Of a stretch of DNA of 64,000 nucleotides, positions 10,237-19,302 are shown in pieces (positions within the stretch are counted from its first letter, which is position 1; each line of letters opens with the position of its first letter). The stretch covers positions 372,001 to 436,000 of the forward strand of contig NZ_CP061033.1 in NCBI RefSeq assembly GCF_014490575.1. The letters are read 5' to 3'. This DNA comes from Corynebacterium zhongnanshanii. Lineage in GTDB: Bacteria > Actinomycetota > Actinomycetes > Mycobacteriales > Mycobacteriaceae. A program made the position numbers and the translations under genes. A model generated the notes under the pieces. The model had not been told where the DNA came from, did not search any database, and saw only the letters and a program-made list of their open reading frames with translations.

Positions 10237-11613
10237 CTAACCCAAGCAGTACGCCACAGCCTGCCCTAGGCTTTTCACCTCCTTGATCTGCATGACCTTC
10301 GGCGCATCGTACATGCACCCCTCGGGTACGATCGCGTGGGTGAACCCCAGGCGGGCGGCTTCCGCCAGGCGCTGCGTGAGCTGCGGCACGCGGCGCACCT
10401 CGCCTCCCAGCCCCACTTCTCCCAGGGCAATGAGCCCCTGGGGGAGTGGGGCTTTCTTGCTGGTGGAGGCCAGTGCCAGGGCGATGGCCAGGTCCGCGGA
10501 CGGCTCGGCGATCTTCATCCCACCGACTGTTGCGGCGTAGACCTCCTTGTCCGTGAGCTTCAGCCCACAGCGCTCCGCGAGGACGGCCAGGTTCATGCTC
10601 ACGCGCCCGGTCTCCATGCCGGTGACGTAGCGCTTCGGGTTTCTAATGTCCGTCTCCACCGCGAGGGTCTGCACTTCACCCACCATCGCGCGGCGCCCGT
10701 CCATGGCGACCGTGATGGCGGTACCGGGCACGGACTCCGTGCGGTGGTGGAGGAATAGCCCGCTGGGGTCCGTGACCTCCCGGATGCCGTGCGCGGTCTG
10801 CTCGAAGCAGCCCACCTCGTCGGTGGCGCCGAAGCGGTTTTTGATGCCGCGCAGGAAGCGCATGGAGGAGTGCTTGTCGCCCTCGAAGTGCAGCACTACG
10901 TCCACGAGGTGCTCCACGGTGCGCGGTCCTGCCACGTTTCCCTCTTTGGTGACGTGGCCAATGGTGATGAGCGGGGTGCCGGAGGTTTTCGCCAGGGTGG
11001 TGAGCGTGCTGGCCACGGCCCGCGTTTGGGTCACGCCTCCGGCCACACCTTCCGCGCCGGGCGCGTGCATGGTTTGGAGGGAGTCGATGATGATGAGCTC
11101 CGGCTGCAGCGCGTCGATGTGGCCGAGTGCCCGCTCCAGGTCGTTTTCGCTGGCTAGGTACAGCTTCTCTTCTAGCGCGCCGGTGCGTTCGGCGCGGTGG
11201 CGCACCTGTCCCACGGATTCTTCCGCAGTGATGATCAGGACCGTGTGGCCGGAGCGGGCCCACCAGGCCGCTACCTCCAGCAGGAGGGTGGATTTGCCCA
11301 CGCCGGGTTCGCCGGCCAGGAGGATGGCCGAGCCGGGGACGATGCCACCGCCCAGCACGCGGTCTAACTCCGCGATGCCGGTGGGCTTGTGGGTGGCGGT
11401 GGTGGGGTCGATCTGTGTGACCGGCTGGGCGGGGCTGGTCGGTACCAAGCTGCGTGACGCCCCACCAGAGGATCCCCCTGAGCTAGTCAGGGTCTGCTTT
11501 TCCTCCAGCGTGCCCCATTCGCCACAGGAGGGGCAGCGCCCCATCCATTTGCTGAGTTGGTGCCCACAGCTGGTGCAGTGGAACACCGAACGTGTTTTAG
11601 ATCCCTTGGCCAT
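10237..11613 (-). CDS. radA: DNA repair protein RadA
   Basis: 458-residue RecA-like ATPase that helps process recombination intermediates. An N-terminal C4 zinc finger (Cys13, 16, 27, 30), Walker A GEPGVGKS at 101-108, the RadA signature KNRFG at about 255 and a C-terminal Lon-protease-like domain are all present. ATG 11613 follows TAAGGT (11621-11626) by 7 nt, so a leaderless mRNA is likely. In mycobacteria radA is followed by disA; here the next gene downstream is instead the oppositely oriented membrane protein, and no disA is present. Confidence 0.96.
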   Translation of the reverse strand: MAKGSKTRSVFHCTSCGHQLSKWMGRCPSCGEWGTLEEKQTLTSSGGSSGGASRSLVPTSPAQPVTQIDPTTATHKPTGIAELDRVLGGGIVPGSAILLAGEPGVGKSTLLLEVAAWWARSGHTVLIITAEESVGQVRHRAERTGALEEKLYLASENDLERALGHIDALQPELIIIDSLQTMHAPGAEGVAGGVTQTRAVASTLTTLAKTSGTPLITIGHVTKEGNVAGPRTVEHLVDVVLHFEGDKHSSMRFLRGIKNRFGATDEVGCFEQTAHGIREVTDPSGLFLHHRTESVPGTAITVAMDGRRAMVGEVQTLAVETDIRNPKRYVTGMETGRVSMNLAVLAERCGLKLTDKEVYAATVGGMKIAEPSADLAIALALASTSKKAPLPQGLIALGEVGLGGEVRRVPQLTQRLAEAARLGFTHAIVPEGCMYDAPKVMQIKEVKSLGQAVAYCLG

Positions 11614-11660
11614 GGCCTATACCTTAGACGAAGGGACCTACACTCCACGTCGCCAGGAAA

Positions 11661-12299
11661 TTAGTGGCTGTGAGCAGGGGAGTGCTCGTCGTTGGGCTTC
11701 AGGATGCCCTTCGGGGTCTGTGGGTCGGCTGGGGTGCCGCCGTTGTTCTCGGTCAGGCCGTTCTCGCCGCGGTTGAACTCACCGGCAGCTGGGGTGTAGG
11801 CCACCACGGAGGCGGGGGTTTCCAGCTCAGCGTGATCGAAGGTGAAGGTGACGGTGGAGTTGCCGCCCACGAACACACCGGATGCGTCGGCCAGCTGGGT
11901 GACCACGTAGGTGTTGCAGGACTTGGTGGCGCCCTTCTTCAGTGCGTTGACTTCCTCCTGGTAGGAGGCGATCAGGGAGCAGCCAGCCTCGATGTTCTTG
12001 TCGCCGGTCAGGGTGACGGGCTTGCCGTCCACCTTCACGGACTTCAGGGTGTGAACCTGGTGGTTGTTCTCGATGTTTCCGGCGGTGAACTTCACGGCCG
12101 CGGTGTTGTCAGGGGCGATCACCACGGAGACGTCGCGGACGGTGGTGTGTCCATCTTCGGCGGACGTTCCGTTGACGGCAGCAACCTGGTTGGCAGTCTG
12201 AGAGATCTGGCCAGCACCGCAGGCGGTCAATGCCAGTGCGGAACCTGCAGCTACGAAAGTCAGGGCGCCGCGCACGGCAGTCGACTTCAGGGTCTTCAC
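11661..12299 (-). CDS. LpqE-like lipoprotein
   Basis: 212 residues. Signal peptide with lipobox ALTACG (Cys at about residue 27), so a lipid-anchored exported protein. The following domain (about 150 residues) is beta-rich without an enzyme motif. The C-terminus is a Pro/Asn-rich tail ending HSPAHSH, which could bind metal. GTG 12299 is chosen over ATG 12332 because GGAGGA lies 8-13 nt before it and it starts directly at the signal peptide. Its position, divergent from carD and beside radA, equals that of lpqE (Rv3584) in M. tuberculosis. Function unknown. Confidence 0.78.
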   Translation of the reverse strand: MKTLKSTAVRGALTFVAAGSALALTACGAGQISQTANQVAAVNGTSAEDGHTTVRDVSVVIAPDNTAAVKFTAGNIENNHQVHTLKSVKVDGKPVTLTGDKNIEAGCSLIASYQEEVNALKKGATKSCNTYVVTQLADASGVFVGGNSTVTFTFDHAELETPASVVAYTPAAGEFNRGENGLTENNGGTPADPQTPKGILKPNDEHSPAHSH

Positions 12300-12445
12300 G
12301 ATGTGGATCCTCCATCTGAGGCGAAAGTTCATAAACGTCTGCCTTCTAGACTAGCCTCTTGAGGTCTTTTTACATAGTTATAGGTCGCGCTCTCCGCCGC
12401 CCTGCCCCTTATTTGGGTGATGGTCGGCCCGTGGTGCCCGTGCGG

Positions 12446-12451
12446 TATAAT
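12446..12451 (+). promoter_or_regulatory. -10 element of carD
   Basis: A perfect TATAAT lies 46 bp before the carD ATG. The -35 region is poor. A 5' leader of about 40 nt with a weak ribosome site TAGGGG follows. Confidence 0.6.
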
Positions 12452-12497
12452 CTGGGGCATTCATGTTCTGTCGAGTGTTACTTAGGGGCGCCTTTTA

Positions 12498-13091
12498 ATG
12501 GACTTCAAGGTCGGAGATACGGTTGTTTACCCTCACCACGGTGCTGCGGTGATTGAAGGAATCGAGCAGCGCGAGTTCAAGGGCGAAACCGTCGACTACC
12601 TCATCTTGCGCATCAATCAGGGTGATCTGTCTGTCAAGGTTCCGGCGAAGAACGCAGAGAAGGTCGGTGTGCGCGACGTGGTGGGCGAGGAGGGCCTGCT
12701 GAAGGTCTTTTCCGTCCTGCGTGAAACGGACGTGGAGGAGGCCGGCAACTGGTCTCGCCGTTACAAGGCCAACCAGGAGCGCCTGACCTCCGGCGACGTG
12801 AACAAGGTGGCCGAGGTGGTTCGCGACCTGTGGCGCCGTGACCAGGACCGTGGCCTGTCCGCCGGTGAGAAGCGCATGCTGGCGAAGGCCCGCCAGATCC
12901 TGGTGGGCGAGCTCGCCCTGGCCGAGGGCGTGGATGACAAGAAGACGGACGCCCTGTTGGAGGAGATGCAGCAGACCATCGCCCGCCATCGCGCCGCCTT
13001 CGAAGCCAAGCGCGCAGCCCAGTCCGAGGACGACCTGGCCGGCGACGGCGATGGCCCTGTGGACTTGGACGCCCTGGACGACGAGCTGTAA
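12498..13091 (+). CDS. carD: RNA polymerase-binding transcription factor CarD
   Basis: 197 residues. CarD/CdnL family: the N-terminal Tudor-like domain ([20 protein letters not shown], about residues 3-60) binds the RNA polymerase beta subunit, and the helical C-terminal domain with a conserved Trp (about 80-165) stabilises the upstream edge of the open complex at housekeeping and rRNA promoters. The acidic tail is usual in the family, and the length is somewhat above the mycobacterial 162 residues because of it. ispD starts 5 bp after the stop, so carD-ispD-ispF form an operon, as in mycobacteria. Confidence 0.95.
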   Translation: MDFKVGDTVVYPHHGAAVIEGIEQREFKGETVDYLILRINQGDLSVKVPAKNAEKVGVRDVVGEEGLLKVFSVLRETDVEEAGNWSRRYKANQERLTSGDVNKVAEVVRDLWRRDQDRGLSAGEKRMLAKARQILVGELALAEGVDDKKTDALLEEMQQTIARHRAAFEAKRAAQSEDDLAGDGDGPVDLDALDDEL

Positions 13092-13096
13092 TTTCC

Positions 13097-13825
13097 GTGC
13101 GCACTCTGGCATTGATCGCCGCCGCTGGCTCCGGTACCAGGCTGGGTTTTTCCACGCCGAAGGCCTTTGTAGAGCTCGCCGGCCGCACGCTGCTGGAGCG
13201 CTCCCTTGACCTTATCCATGGCGCCCACCGCGTCTCCCACGCGCTCGTCATCGCTTCTGCGGACATGATGCCGCGCGCCCAGGCTCTGCTCGACAATCCC
13301 GAGAACCTCCGCCGCTGGCAGGGCATGCGCGTGGGCCTCGTCCGCGGCGGGCGCGAGCGCGTGGACTCGGTCTACCAGGGCCTGCTCGCCCTCGAGCGTG
13401 AGTACGGCCGTGATGATTCCTTGGTCTTGATCCACGACGCCGCCCGCTGCCTCACGCCGTCATCGATGGTGGCGGGCGTGGTCGATCGTGCCATGGACGT
13501 GCTGGCGCGGGGCACGGCGGTGGGCGCGATCCCGGTGGTACCGGTGGCGGACACCATCAAGGTGGTGGAACAGGGCCAGGTGGTGAGCACCCCACCCCGG
13601 GAGTCCCTGCGCGCGGTGCAGACTCCCCAGGCCTTTGCGCTGGACCGGCTGCTGGAGGCCAACGAGGCGTACCAGGCCTCCGCCGGACCACTCGCTACGG
13701 ACGACGCCTCCCTCATGGAGATGGCCGGGCTGCCCGTGTCCGTGGTGGACGGGGACGCCAGGGCCTTCAAGATCACCACCCCGAGCGATTACCGCATGGC
13801 GCAGCTGCTGCTGGAAGAAAGGTAA
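13097..13825 (+). CDS. ispD: 2-C-methyl-D-erythritol 4-phosphate cytidylyltransferase
   Basis: 242 residues. Third step of the MEP isoprenoid pathway: joins CTP and MEP to form CDP-ME. The nucleotide-binding N-terminus [13 protein letters not shown] (residues 4-16), VLIHDAARC at about 115, and TPQAF at about 178 are the family marks. GTG start 5 bp after carD; ispF follows 7 bp after the stop. Length is normal for the monofunctional enzyme. Confidence 0.95.
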   Translation: MRTLALIAAAGSGTRLGFSTPKAFVELAGRTLLERSLDLIHGAHRVSHALVIASADMMPRAQALLDNPENLRRWQGMRVGLVRGGRERVDSVYQGLLALEREYGRDDSLVLIHDAARCLTPSSMVAGVVDRAMDVLARGTAVGAIPVVPVADTIKVVEQGQVVSTPPRESLRAVQTPQAFALDRLLEANEAYQASAGPLATDDASLMEMAGLPVSVVDGDARAFKITTPSDYRMAQLLLEER

Positions 13826-13832
13826 CACGAGT

Positions 13833-14321
13833 ATGAATGCTGGACAGGGCATCCCCCGCGTGGGCATCGCCACGGACGCACACCAGGTCGAGGCAGGCAA
13901 GCCCTGCTGGATGGCGTGCCTGCTGTGGGAGGACCAGGATGGCTGCGAGGGACACTCCGATGGCGATGTGGTGGCCCACGCGGTGGTGGACGCCCTGCTG
14001 AGTGCCGCGGGCCTGGGGGACCTGGGCTCCTTCGTGGGAGTGGGACAGAAAGAATACGACAATGTCTCCGGCGCCCGCCTACTCACCGAGTGCCGCGCGC
14101 TATTGGAGGAGCGCGGGTTCACCATCGGCAACGCCGCCGTGCAGATGGTGGGCAACCGCCCGAAGATGGGCACCCGCCGCGAGGAAGCCGAAGCCGTCAT
14201 GAGTGAGCTGGTGGGTGCGCCGGTGCGGGTGTCCGCAACCACCACGGACCACATGGGCTTCACCGGCCGTGGCGAGGGCGTGGCCGCGGTGGCCACGGCC
14301 CTGGTGTTCGAGCAGGCCTAG
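13833..14321 (+). CDS. ispF: 2-C-methyl-D-erythritol 2,4-cyclodiphosphate synthase
   Basis: 162 residues, a trimeric zinc enzyme that cyclises CDP-ME-2P in the MEP pathway. Metal ligands sit in GIATDAHQ (Asp and His about 15-17) and [11 protein letters not shown] (His about 41); the substrate loop [13 protein letters not shown] is intact near the C-terminus. ATG 13833 is preceded by GAAAGG. It follows ispD with a 7-bp gap. The last four bases CTAG form the stop codons of both ispF and the convergent nadC. Confidence 0.95.
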   Translation: MNAGQGIPRVGIATDAHQVEAGKPCWMACLLWEDQDGCEGHSDGDVVAHAVVDALLSAAGLGDLGSFVGVGQKEYDNVSGARLLTECRALLEERGFTIGNAAVQMVGNRPKMGTRREEAEAVMSELVGAPVRVSATTTDHMGFTGRGEGVAAVATALVFEQA

Positions 14322-15205
14322 CGGAAGTCCAGGCCTAAGTCCAGGACAGTGGCGCTGTGCGTGAGCGCGCCCACGGCCACGTAGTCCACGGCCAGCCCCG
14401 AGTAGTCGCCGATCGTGTCCAGCGTGAGCCCGCCGGACAGTTCCGTGGCCACGCCCGCCGGGGTGGTGAGCTCCAGGCACTCGGCCACCTGGGTGGGGGA
14501 CATGTTGTCCAGCAGGATCAGGGACGCCCCAGCATCAATCGCCTCGGAGACCTGTGCCACGGTATCGCACTCCACCTCAATGGGCAGGTCGCGCGCGTGC
14601 GTGCTGATGGCCTGGAACGCGGCGGTGATGGAGCCGGCCGCTTCGATGTGGTTGTCCTTGATGAGGGCGGCGTCGCCCAGCCCCATGCGGTGGTTCACGC
14701 CACCGCCGCAGCGCACGGCGTACTTTTGCAGCACGCGCAGCAACGGCTGGGTCTTGCGGGTATCGCGCACGCGGGTGCCCGTGCCCGTCAACGCACGGAC
14801 CCACGCGGCGGTGGCGCTGGCCACCCCCGACAGCTGGCACAGCAGGTTCAGCAGGGTGCGCTCCATCGTGAGCACCAGCTGCGTGCGGCCTTCCACACGC
14901 AGTACCACGGAGCCGGGCTGCACGGCATCCCCGTCCTGCAGCACATCCGTGACCGTCACGGCGGAGCCGTCCCGCGCCGCCGCGATCTCCGCGACCGCGC
15001 GGGCCACCGGCACGCCCGCCAGCACGCCGTCCTGGCGCGCGACCACCTCCGCCACACACCGCTGATCTGCCGGGATGGTGGCCAGCGTGGTGACGTCCTC
15101 GCCCCACTGCAGATCCTCGTCCAGGACAGCCGTGATGAGTGCGGTGACATGCTCAGGGTCCAGCCCGGCGTGGGTGAGCTGGGCGTCGGTATCAGGGGAC
15201 AACAT
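14318..15205 (-). CDS. nadC: Nicotinate-nucleotide pyrophosphorylase (carboxylating)
   Basis: 295 residues. Converts quinolinate and PRPP to nicotinate mononucleotide. Recognisable parts: DVTT near the N-terminus, the core with [22 protein letters not shown] and [14 protein letters not shown], and the C-terminal barrel with VECDT and LLDNM. ATG 15205 is chosen over ATG 15217 because GGAGG precedes it and it begins 1 bp after the nadA stop region, giving a tight nadA-nadC operon. No nadS or nadB follows; the gene converges on ispF with a 4-bp overlap. Confidence 0.95.
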   Translation of the reverse strand: MLSPDTDAQLTHAGLDPEHVTALITAVLDEDLQWGEDVTTLATIPADQRCVAEVVARQDGVLAGVPVARAVAEIAAARDGSAVTVTDVLQDGDAVQPGSVVLRVEGRTQLVLTMERTLLNLLCQLSGVASATAAWVRALTGTGTRVRDTRKTQPLLRVLQKYAVRCGGGVNHRMGLGDAALIKDNHIEAAGSITAAFQAISTHARDLPIEVECDTVAQVSEAIDAGASLILLDNMSPTQVAECLELTTPAGVATELSGGLTLDTIGDYSGLAVDYVAVGALTHSATVLDLGLDFR

Positions 15206-15206
15206 C

Positions 15207-16166
15207 CTAGCCTCCAATGGCGATCATGCGCGCCACGGCGCGACGGGCGCGGGTGGCGATTTCCGGGTCCACGACGATCTCGTCGGTGCCCTCGCGCAGG
15301 CAGGTCAGCAGTTTGTCCGGGGTGATCATCTGCATGAACGGGCAGGCGGCCTCCGGGTTCACGGGTAGGAACTCGGTTGCTGGGTTGGCCTTGGTGAGCT
15401 GGTGCAGCATGCCGATCTCCGTGGCGACCAGGACCTTGCCGGCCTTCGTGTTGCGCGCGGCGCCCAGCATCCCGCCGGTGGACAGGACATGGGTGCGCTC
15501 GGCGGGGATGTCGCCGGTGGAGTTCATCCACAGGGCAGAGGTGGTGCAGCCGCACTCGGGGTGGATGAACAGGTCGGCGTCCGCGTGGGTGTGGACGGCA
15601 TCGCGCAGGCCCGCGGGGGAGATGTCCGCGTGCACGTGGCACTCCCCGGACCACAGGTGGATGTTGTCGCGGCCGGTTTCGCGCTGCACGTGGGCGCCCA
15701 GGAACTGGTCGGGGCAGAACAGGACCTCCGTGTCTTCGGGGATGCTGCGGACCACGTCCACGGCGTTGGAGCTGGTGCAGCAGATGTCCGTCTCGGCCTT
15801 GACGGCCGCGGTGGTGTTGACGTAGCTCACCACCACCGCGCCGGGGTGCTCGGCCTTCCAGGCGCGCAGCTCGTCGGCGGTGATGGTGTCCGCCAGGGAG
15901 CAGCCGGCGTTCGCGTCGGGGATCAGGACGCGCTTGTCGGGCGAGAGGATTTTGGCGGTTTCGGCCATGAAGTGCACGCCGCAGAAGATGATTTCGTCGG
16001 CGTCGGTATCGGCGGCGATGCGGGACAGGCCCAGGGAGTCGCCGACGTGGTGGGCGATGTCCTGGATGGCGGGCAGTTGGTAGTTGTGGGCGAGGATCAG
16101 GGCGTTGCGCTCGTCGGCGAGGCGGCGGACCTCGGCGGCCCAGTCAGTCTGTGTGGGTGTTGTCAT
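15207..16166 (-). CDS. nadA: Quinolinate synthase NadA
   Basis: 319 residues. Condenses iminoaspartate with dihydroxyacetone phosphate to quinolinate using a [4Fe-4S] cluster. Three cluster cysteines are expected in [21 protein letters not shown] and HPECGC. The three-fold repeated fold and the [11 protein letters not shown] stretch fit the family. First gene of nadA-nadC. The Nudix-related regulator lies divergently 72 bp away and is the likely repressor. The source of iminoaspartate is unclear because no nadB is in the window. Confidence 0.96.
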   Translation of the reverse strand: MTTPTQTDWAAEVRRLADERNALILAHNYQLPAIQDIAHHVGDSLGLSRIAADTDADEIIFCGVHFMAETAKILSPDKRVLIPDANAGCSLADTITADELRAWKAEHPGAVVVSYVNTTAAVKAETDICCTSSNAVDVVRSIPEDTEVLFCPDQFLGAHVQRETGRDNIHLWSGECHVHADISPAGLRDAVHTHADADLFIHPECGCTTSALWMNSTGDIPAERTHVLSTGGMLGAARNTKAGKVLVATEIGMLHQLTKANPATEFLPVNPEAACPFMQMITPDKLLTCLREGTDEIVVDPEIATRARRAVARMIAIGG

Positions 16167-16238
16167 GGATCGTCACTTCTTGTCGTCGGCACAACCGCAG
16201 TTATGTCCATGCGGTCGAAAACTCTGGGACAGGTTATC
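16167..16238. promoter_or_regulatory. nadA / nrtR divergent intergenic region
   Basis: 72 bp that should hold both promoters and the operator of the Nudix-related NAD regulator. I see TGTCC at 16205-16209 and GGACA at 16227-16231 as an inverted pair, and TTATC next to the regulator start, but no clean long palindrome. The operator is inferred from gene context only. Confidence 0.35.
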
Positions 16239-17012
16239 ATGGATGACGTGCATTCTCCGAATATCTCTACCCCCAGCGGGCCGTTGCGCGACCACGCTGG
16301 CACGCCGAAGTTCCGACATCAGGCCATCGCCGTGGTCATGTCCGTCGACGCCCACGACGGCCTCCGCGTACTACTTCACCGCCGCCACAGGGCGCCCTTT
16401 TCCGGAGGCCTGGCCCTGGTCTCCGGGCCAGTGGATGTGAAGGAGACCATTGACGAGGCGCTGCTGCGCCACCTGGACAACGCCGGTGTGCACCGCGACA
16501 TGTTCGAGCACTTCGAGCAGGTGGAAACCCGCTCCGACGTGGACCGCGACCCCTACGACCGCACCATCGCCACCGTCTACTTGGTGCTCCTGCCCGCCGC
16601 GCAGGCGCAGAAGCTGGGGGAGGACACCACAGCCTACCGGTGGGTTCCCATCAAGGACGAGCAGATCACCAACCTGGCGTTCGACCACTCCGAGATTGTG
16701 CAGAACACCGTGGAGCGCCTGCGGGCGAAGATCACCTACAGCAACATCTCCTTCGCTCTGGCGCCGGAGGAGTTCACCATCCTGGACTTGAACGTGATCT
16801 ATCGCCACGTCCTGGGCTTCCCCATCGACACCACAAACCTGGGTCGCGTCCTGTCCCGCCGCGGCCTGCTGGTGGAAACCGGCGAGAAGCGCAAGCCCCA
16901 CGGCGGCGGCCGCCCCGCGCGCGTCTACCGCTTCGTCTCCCGCGAGCTGTCCATCACGGACCCCTCGGCCATGTTCCGGCCTGCGGGAACTTCTATAGTT
17001 CAGCCGGGATAA
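16239..17012 (+). CDS. nrtR: NrtR/NdnR-type Nudix-related transcriptional regulator of NAD synthesis
   Basis: 257 residues. N-terminal Nudix-like domain (about 25-150: FRHQAIAVVMSVD, FSGGLALVSGPV) in which the catalytic Nudix box GX5EX7REUXEE is not preserved, followed by a winged-helix domain (about 165-240: EFTILDLNVIYRHVLG, NLGRVLSRRGLL). This layout defines NrtR, which senses ADP-ribose-type NAD metabolites; the corynebacterial form, NdnR, represses nadA-nadC. Divergent placement to nadA supports that. ATG 16239 is preceded by ACAGG; ATG 16203 is in frame but lacks a ribosome site. The last 20 bp overlap the convergent FAH-family gene. Confidence 0.85.
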   Translation: MDDVHSPNISTPSGPLRDHAGTPKFRHQAIAVVMSVDAHDGLRVLLHRRHRAPFSGGLALVSGPVDVKETIDEALLRHLDNAGVHRDMFEHFEQVETRSDVDRDPYDRTIATVYLVLLPAAQAQKLGEDTTAYRWVPIKDEQITNLAFDHSEIVQNTVERLRAKITYSNISFALAPEEFTILDLNVIYRHVLGFPIDTTNLGRVLSRRGLLVETGEKRKPHGGGRPARVYRFVSRELSITDPSAMFRPAGTSIVQPG

Positions 17013-17820
17013 CCTTCACCCGGTTGGAAATCTCACCAATGCCCTCGATGGCGATGCGCATCTCGTCGCCATCGGTGAGGTAACGCGGCGTGCTCATCCC
17101 GTGGGCCACCCCGGCGGGAGTGCCGCACACAATCACATCGCCCCTGTTTAGCGGGGTGAACTGCTGGATGTACTCCACCAGCTCCGTGGGCTTGAACACC
17201 AGGTCGGCCATGGAGTGCTCCTGCCGCAGCTCACCATTGATCCAGGTACGCAGCATGGAACCCCGCTCCACGGGATCGCATTCGTCGGGCGTGACCATCC
17301 ACGGCCCGAAGCCCGAGGACGCGAACAGGTTCTTGCCCTGCAGCCACTGCTGCGTGCGGTACTGCCAATCCCTCTGGGAGAAGTCATTCATGATCGCGTA
17401 GCCCGCGATCTCGCCGAAGTCGCCGATGACCACGGCCAGCTCCCCCTCGTAGTCCGCGGCATCCATCAGGTGCTCTGGCACCATCACCTCCTCGTACGGC
17501 CCGGTGATGCTGTCTGCAAACTTCGCAAACAAGGTGGGGTGGTCCGGGATGGGGTGTCCCATCTCCTCGATGTGCTCGCGGAAGTTCAGGCCCACGCAGA
17601 TGATCTTGCCCGGATTCGGGATCACGGGGCGCAGCTCCGCGGCGGTGAACTCCACGGTGGGGTAGGCGCTGAGGTCCGCCTCCGGCACGTGCCCTCCGGC
17701 AAACGTCCACAGGTCCGGGATCAGATGCCCTCGCCCGTGCCCGTCTACGAAGGACTCCACGGCGACGGGCACTGTGACGTCGCTGGGGGAACCGGGGATG
17801 TGGATTGACGCGATCTTCAC
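16993..17820 (-). CDS. Fumarylacetoacetate hydrolase family protein
   Basis: 275 residues. FAH-fold enzyme: after an N-terminal domain of about 60 residues, the core begins GKIICVGLNFREHIEEMG and shows YEGELAVVIG (metal-ligand glutamates), NDFSQRDWQ, GPWMVT and GDVIVCGTPAGV. Such enzymes are acylpyruvate hydrolases, oxaloacetate decarboxylases or aromatic meta-pathway hydratases, and the substrate cannot be read from sequence. GTG 17820 with GGAG 6 nt upstream is preferred over TTG 17832. The 3' end overlaps nrtR by 20 bp. Divergent to cysS. Confidence 0.88.
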   Translation of the reverse strand: MKIASIHIPGSPSDVTVPVAVESFVDGHGRGHLIPDLWTFAGGHVPEADLSAYPTVEFTAAELRPVIPNPGKIICVGLNFREHIEEMGHPIPDHPTLFAKFADSITGPYEEVMVPEHLMDAADYEGELAVVIGDFGEIAGYAIMNDFSQRDWQYRTQQWLQGKNLFASSGFGPWMVTPDECDPVERGSMLRTWINGELRQEHSMADLVFKPTELVEYIQQFTPLNRGDVIVCGTPAGVAHGMSTPRYLTDGDEMRIAIEGIGEISNRVKVIPAEL

Positions 17821-17874
17821 GATGAACTCCAATGAAAAGTCTTCTCGGGGACAGTGTGCCGTAGAATAGGGCTC

Positions 17875-19302
17875 GTGACACTCAGAATCTACGATACCGC
17901 CACACGTTCACTGCGCGATTTTCAGCCCATTCGCGACGGGCACGCCTCCATTTATCTGTGTGGAGCCACCGTTCAATCCATCCCGCACATTGGGCACGTG
18001 CGCTCCGGGGTGGCTTTTGACATTCTGCGTAATTGGCTGACGTTTAAGGGCCTGGACGTTGCGTTTGTGCGTAATGTCACGGATATTGATGACAAGATTC
18101 TGGCGAAAGCCGCGGAGAATAACCGTCCGTGGTGGGAGTGGGCTGCCACTCATGAGCGCGCTTTCACCTGGGCGTATGACCAGCTGGGCGTGACCCCGCC
18201 GTCCATTGAGCCGCGCGCCACCGGCCACATTCCCCAGATGATCGATTACATGCAGCGCATTATCGATAATGGCCACGGCTATGCCGCCGACGGAAATGTG
18301 TATGCCCAGCCGGCCACCATCGATAATTACGGCCAGATTTCCGGCCAGAAATTGGACGAGGTGGACCAGGGGGAATCCGCGGGCACGGGAAAGCGCGACC
18401 CGCGTGACTTCACGATGTGGAAGGCCGCAAAGCCGGGCGAGCCCGCGTGGGATTCTCCGTGGGGCCCGGGCCGCCCGGGCTGGCACATCGAGTGCTCCGC
18501 GATGGCCACGAACTACCTGGGCTCCAGCTTCGACATCCACTGCGGTGGCCTGGACCTTCAGTTCCCGCACCACGAAAACGAGACGGCCCAGGCCCACGCG
18601 GCCGGCGATGGCTTCGCCAACTATTGGATGCACAATGGCTGGGTCACGATGAGCGGCGAGAAGATGAGCAAGTCCCTGGGCAACGTGCTGTCCGTCCCGA
18701 ACGTGCTGACGAAGGTGCGCCCGGTGGAGCTGCGCTACTACCTGGGTTCCGCGCACTACCGTTCCATGCTGGAGTACTCCGAGTCCGCCCTGGCCGAGGC
18801 CGCCGCCGGCTACCAGCGCATCGAGAAGTTCGTGCTCCGCGCGTTGGAGTTCGTCACGGGCGCGAAGCCCACCGCCGAGTCCGCCGACCAGCTGCCGGTG
18901 GGGGATGTTCTGCCGGAGTTCGCCGCGAAGATGGACGATGATCTTGCGGTGCCGCAATCCTTGGCCATTATTCACGACGCCGTGCGCGCTGGTAACAAAG
19001 CCCTCGAAGCCAAGAACCGGGATGAGGTTGCCCGGCTCGGCTCCGCCGTCCGCGCGATGGCCGGCGTGCTGGGCGTGGACCCTCTGAGCCAGACGTGGCT
19101 GGGCCAGACCTTCGCCGGAGGCGGCGCCGCCGAAGGTGCGATGAACGCCCTGGACGTGCTGGTCACTGCGGAACTGGAACGCCGTGCCGAGGCCCGTGCG
19201 GAGAAGAACTGGGCCGTGGCCGACGAGGTGCGCGACCGCCTGGCCGCCGCCGGCATCGAGGTGACGGACACCCCCGAGGGCGCCACCTGGTCCCTGCGCT
19301 AG
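17875..19302 (+). CDS. cysS: Cysteinyl-tRNA synthetase
   Basis: 475 residues. Class I synthetase: zinc-binding Cys29 in LCGATV, HIGH at 38-41, a second metal site in WHIECSAM and HHENE, and KMSKS at 263-267, followed by a DALR-like helical domain and a C-terminal anticodon-binding part. The full C-terminal region rules for CysS rather than the shorter mycothiol ligase MshC. GTG 17875 is placed by TAGAAT (17862-17867) 7 nt upstream, so leaderless. It ends in a CTAG shared with the convergent niaP. Confidence 0.95.
   Translation: MTLRIYDTATRSLRDFQPIRDGHASIYLCGATVQSIPHIGHVRSGVAFDILRNWLTFKGLDVAFVRNVTDIDDKILAKAAENNRPWWEWAATHERAFTWAYDQLGVTPPSIEPRATGHIPQMIDYMQRIIDNGHGYAADGNVYAQPATIDNYGQISGQKLDEVDQGESAGTGKRDPRDFTMWKAAKPGEPAWDSPWGPGRPGWHIECSAMATNYLGSSFDIHCGGLDLQFPHHENETAQAHAAGDGFANYWMHNGWVTMSGEKMSKSLGNVLSVPNVLTKVRPVELRYYLGSAHYRSMLEYSESALAEAAAGYQRIEKFVLRALEFVTGAKPTAESADQLPVGDVLPEFAAKMDDDLAVPQSLAIIHDAVRAGNKALEAKNRDEVARLGSAVRAMAGVLGVDPLSQTWLGQTFAGGGAAEGAMNALDVLVTAELERRAEARAEKNWAVADEVRDRLAAAGIEVTDTPEGATWSLR

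Noticed and set aside
17875-19302. Mycothiol ligase MshC instead of CysS
   Set aside because: The protein has the full C-terminal DALR/anticodon region and 475 residues, whereas MshC is shorter.
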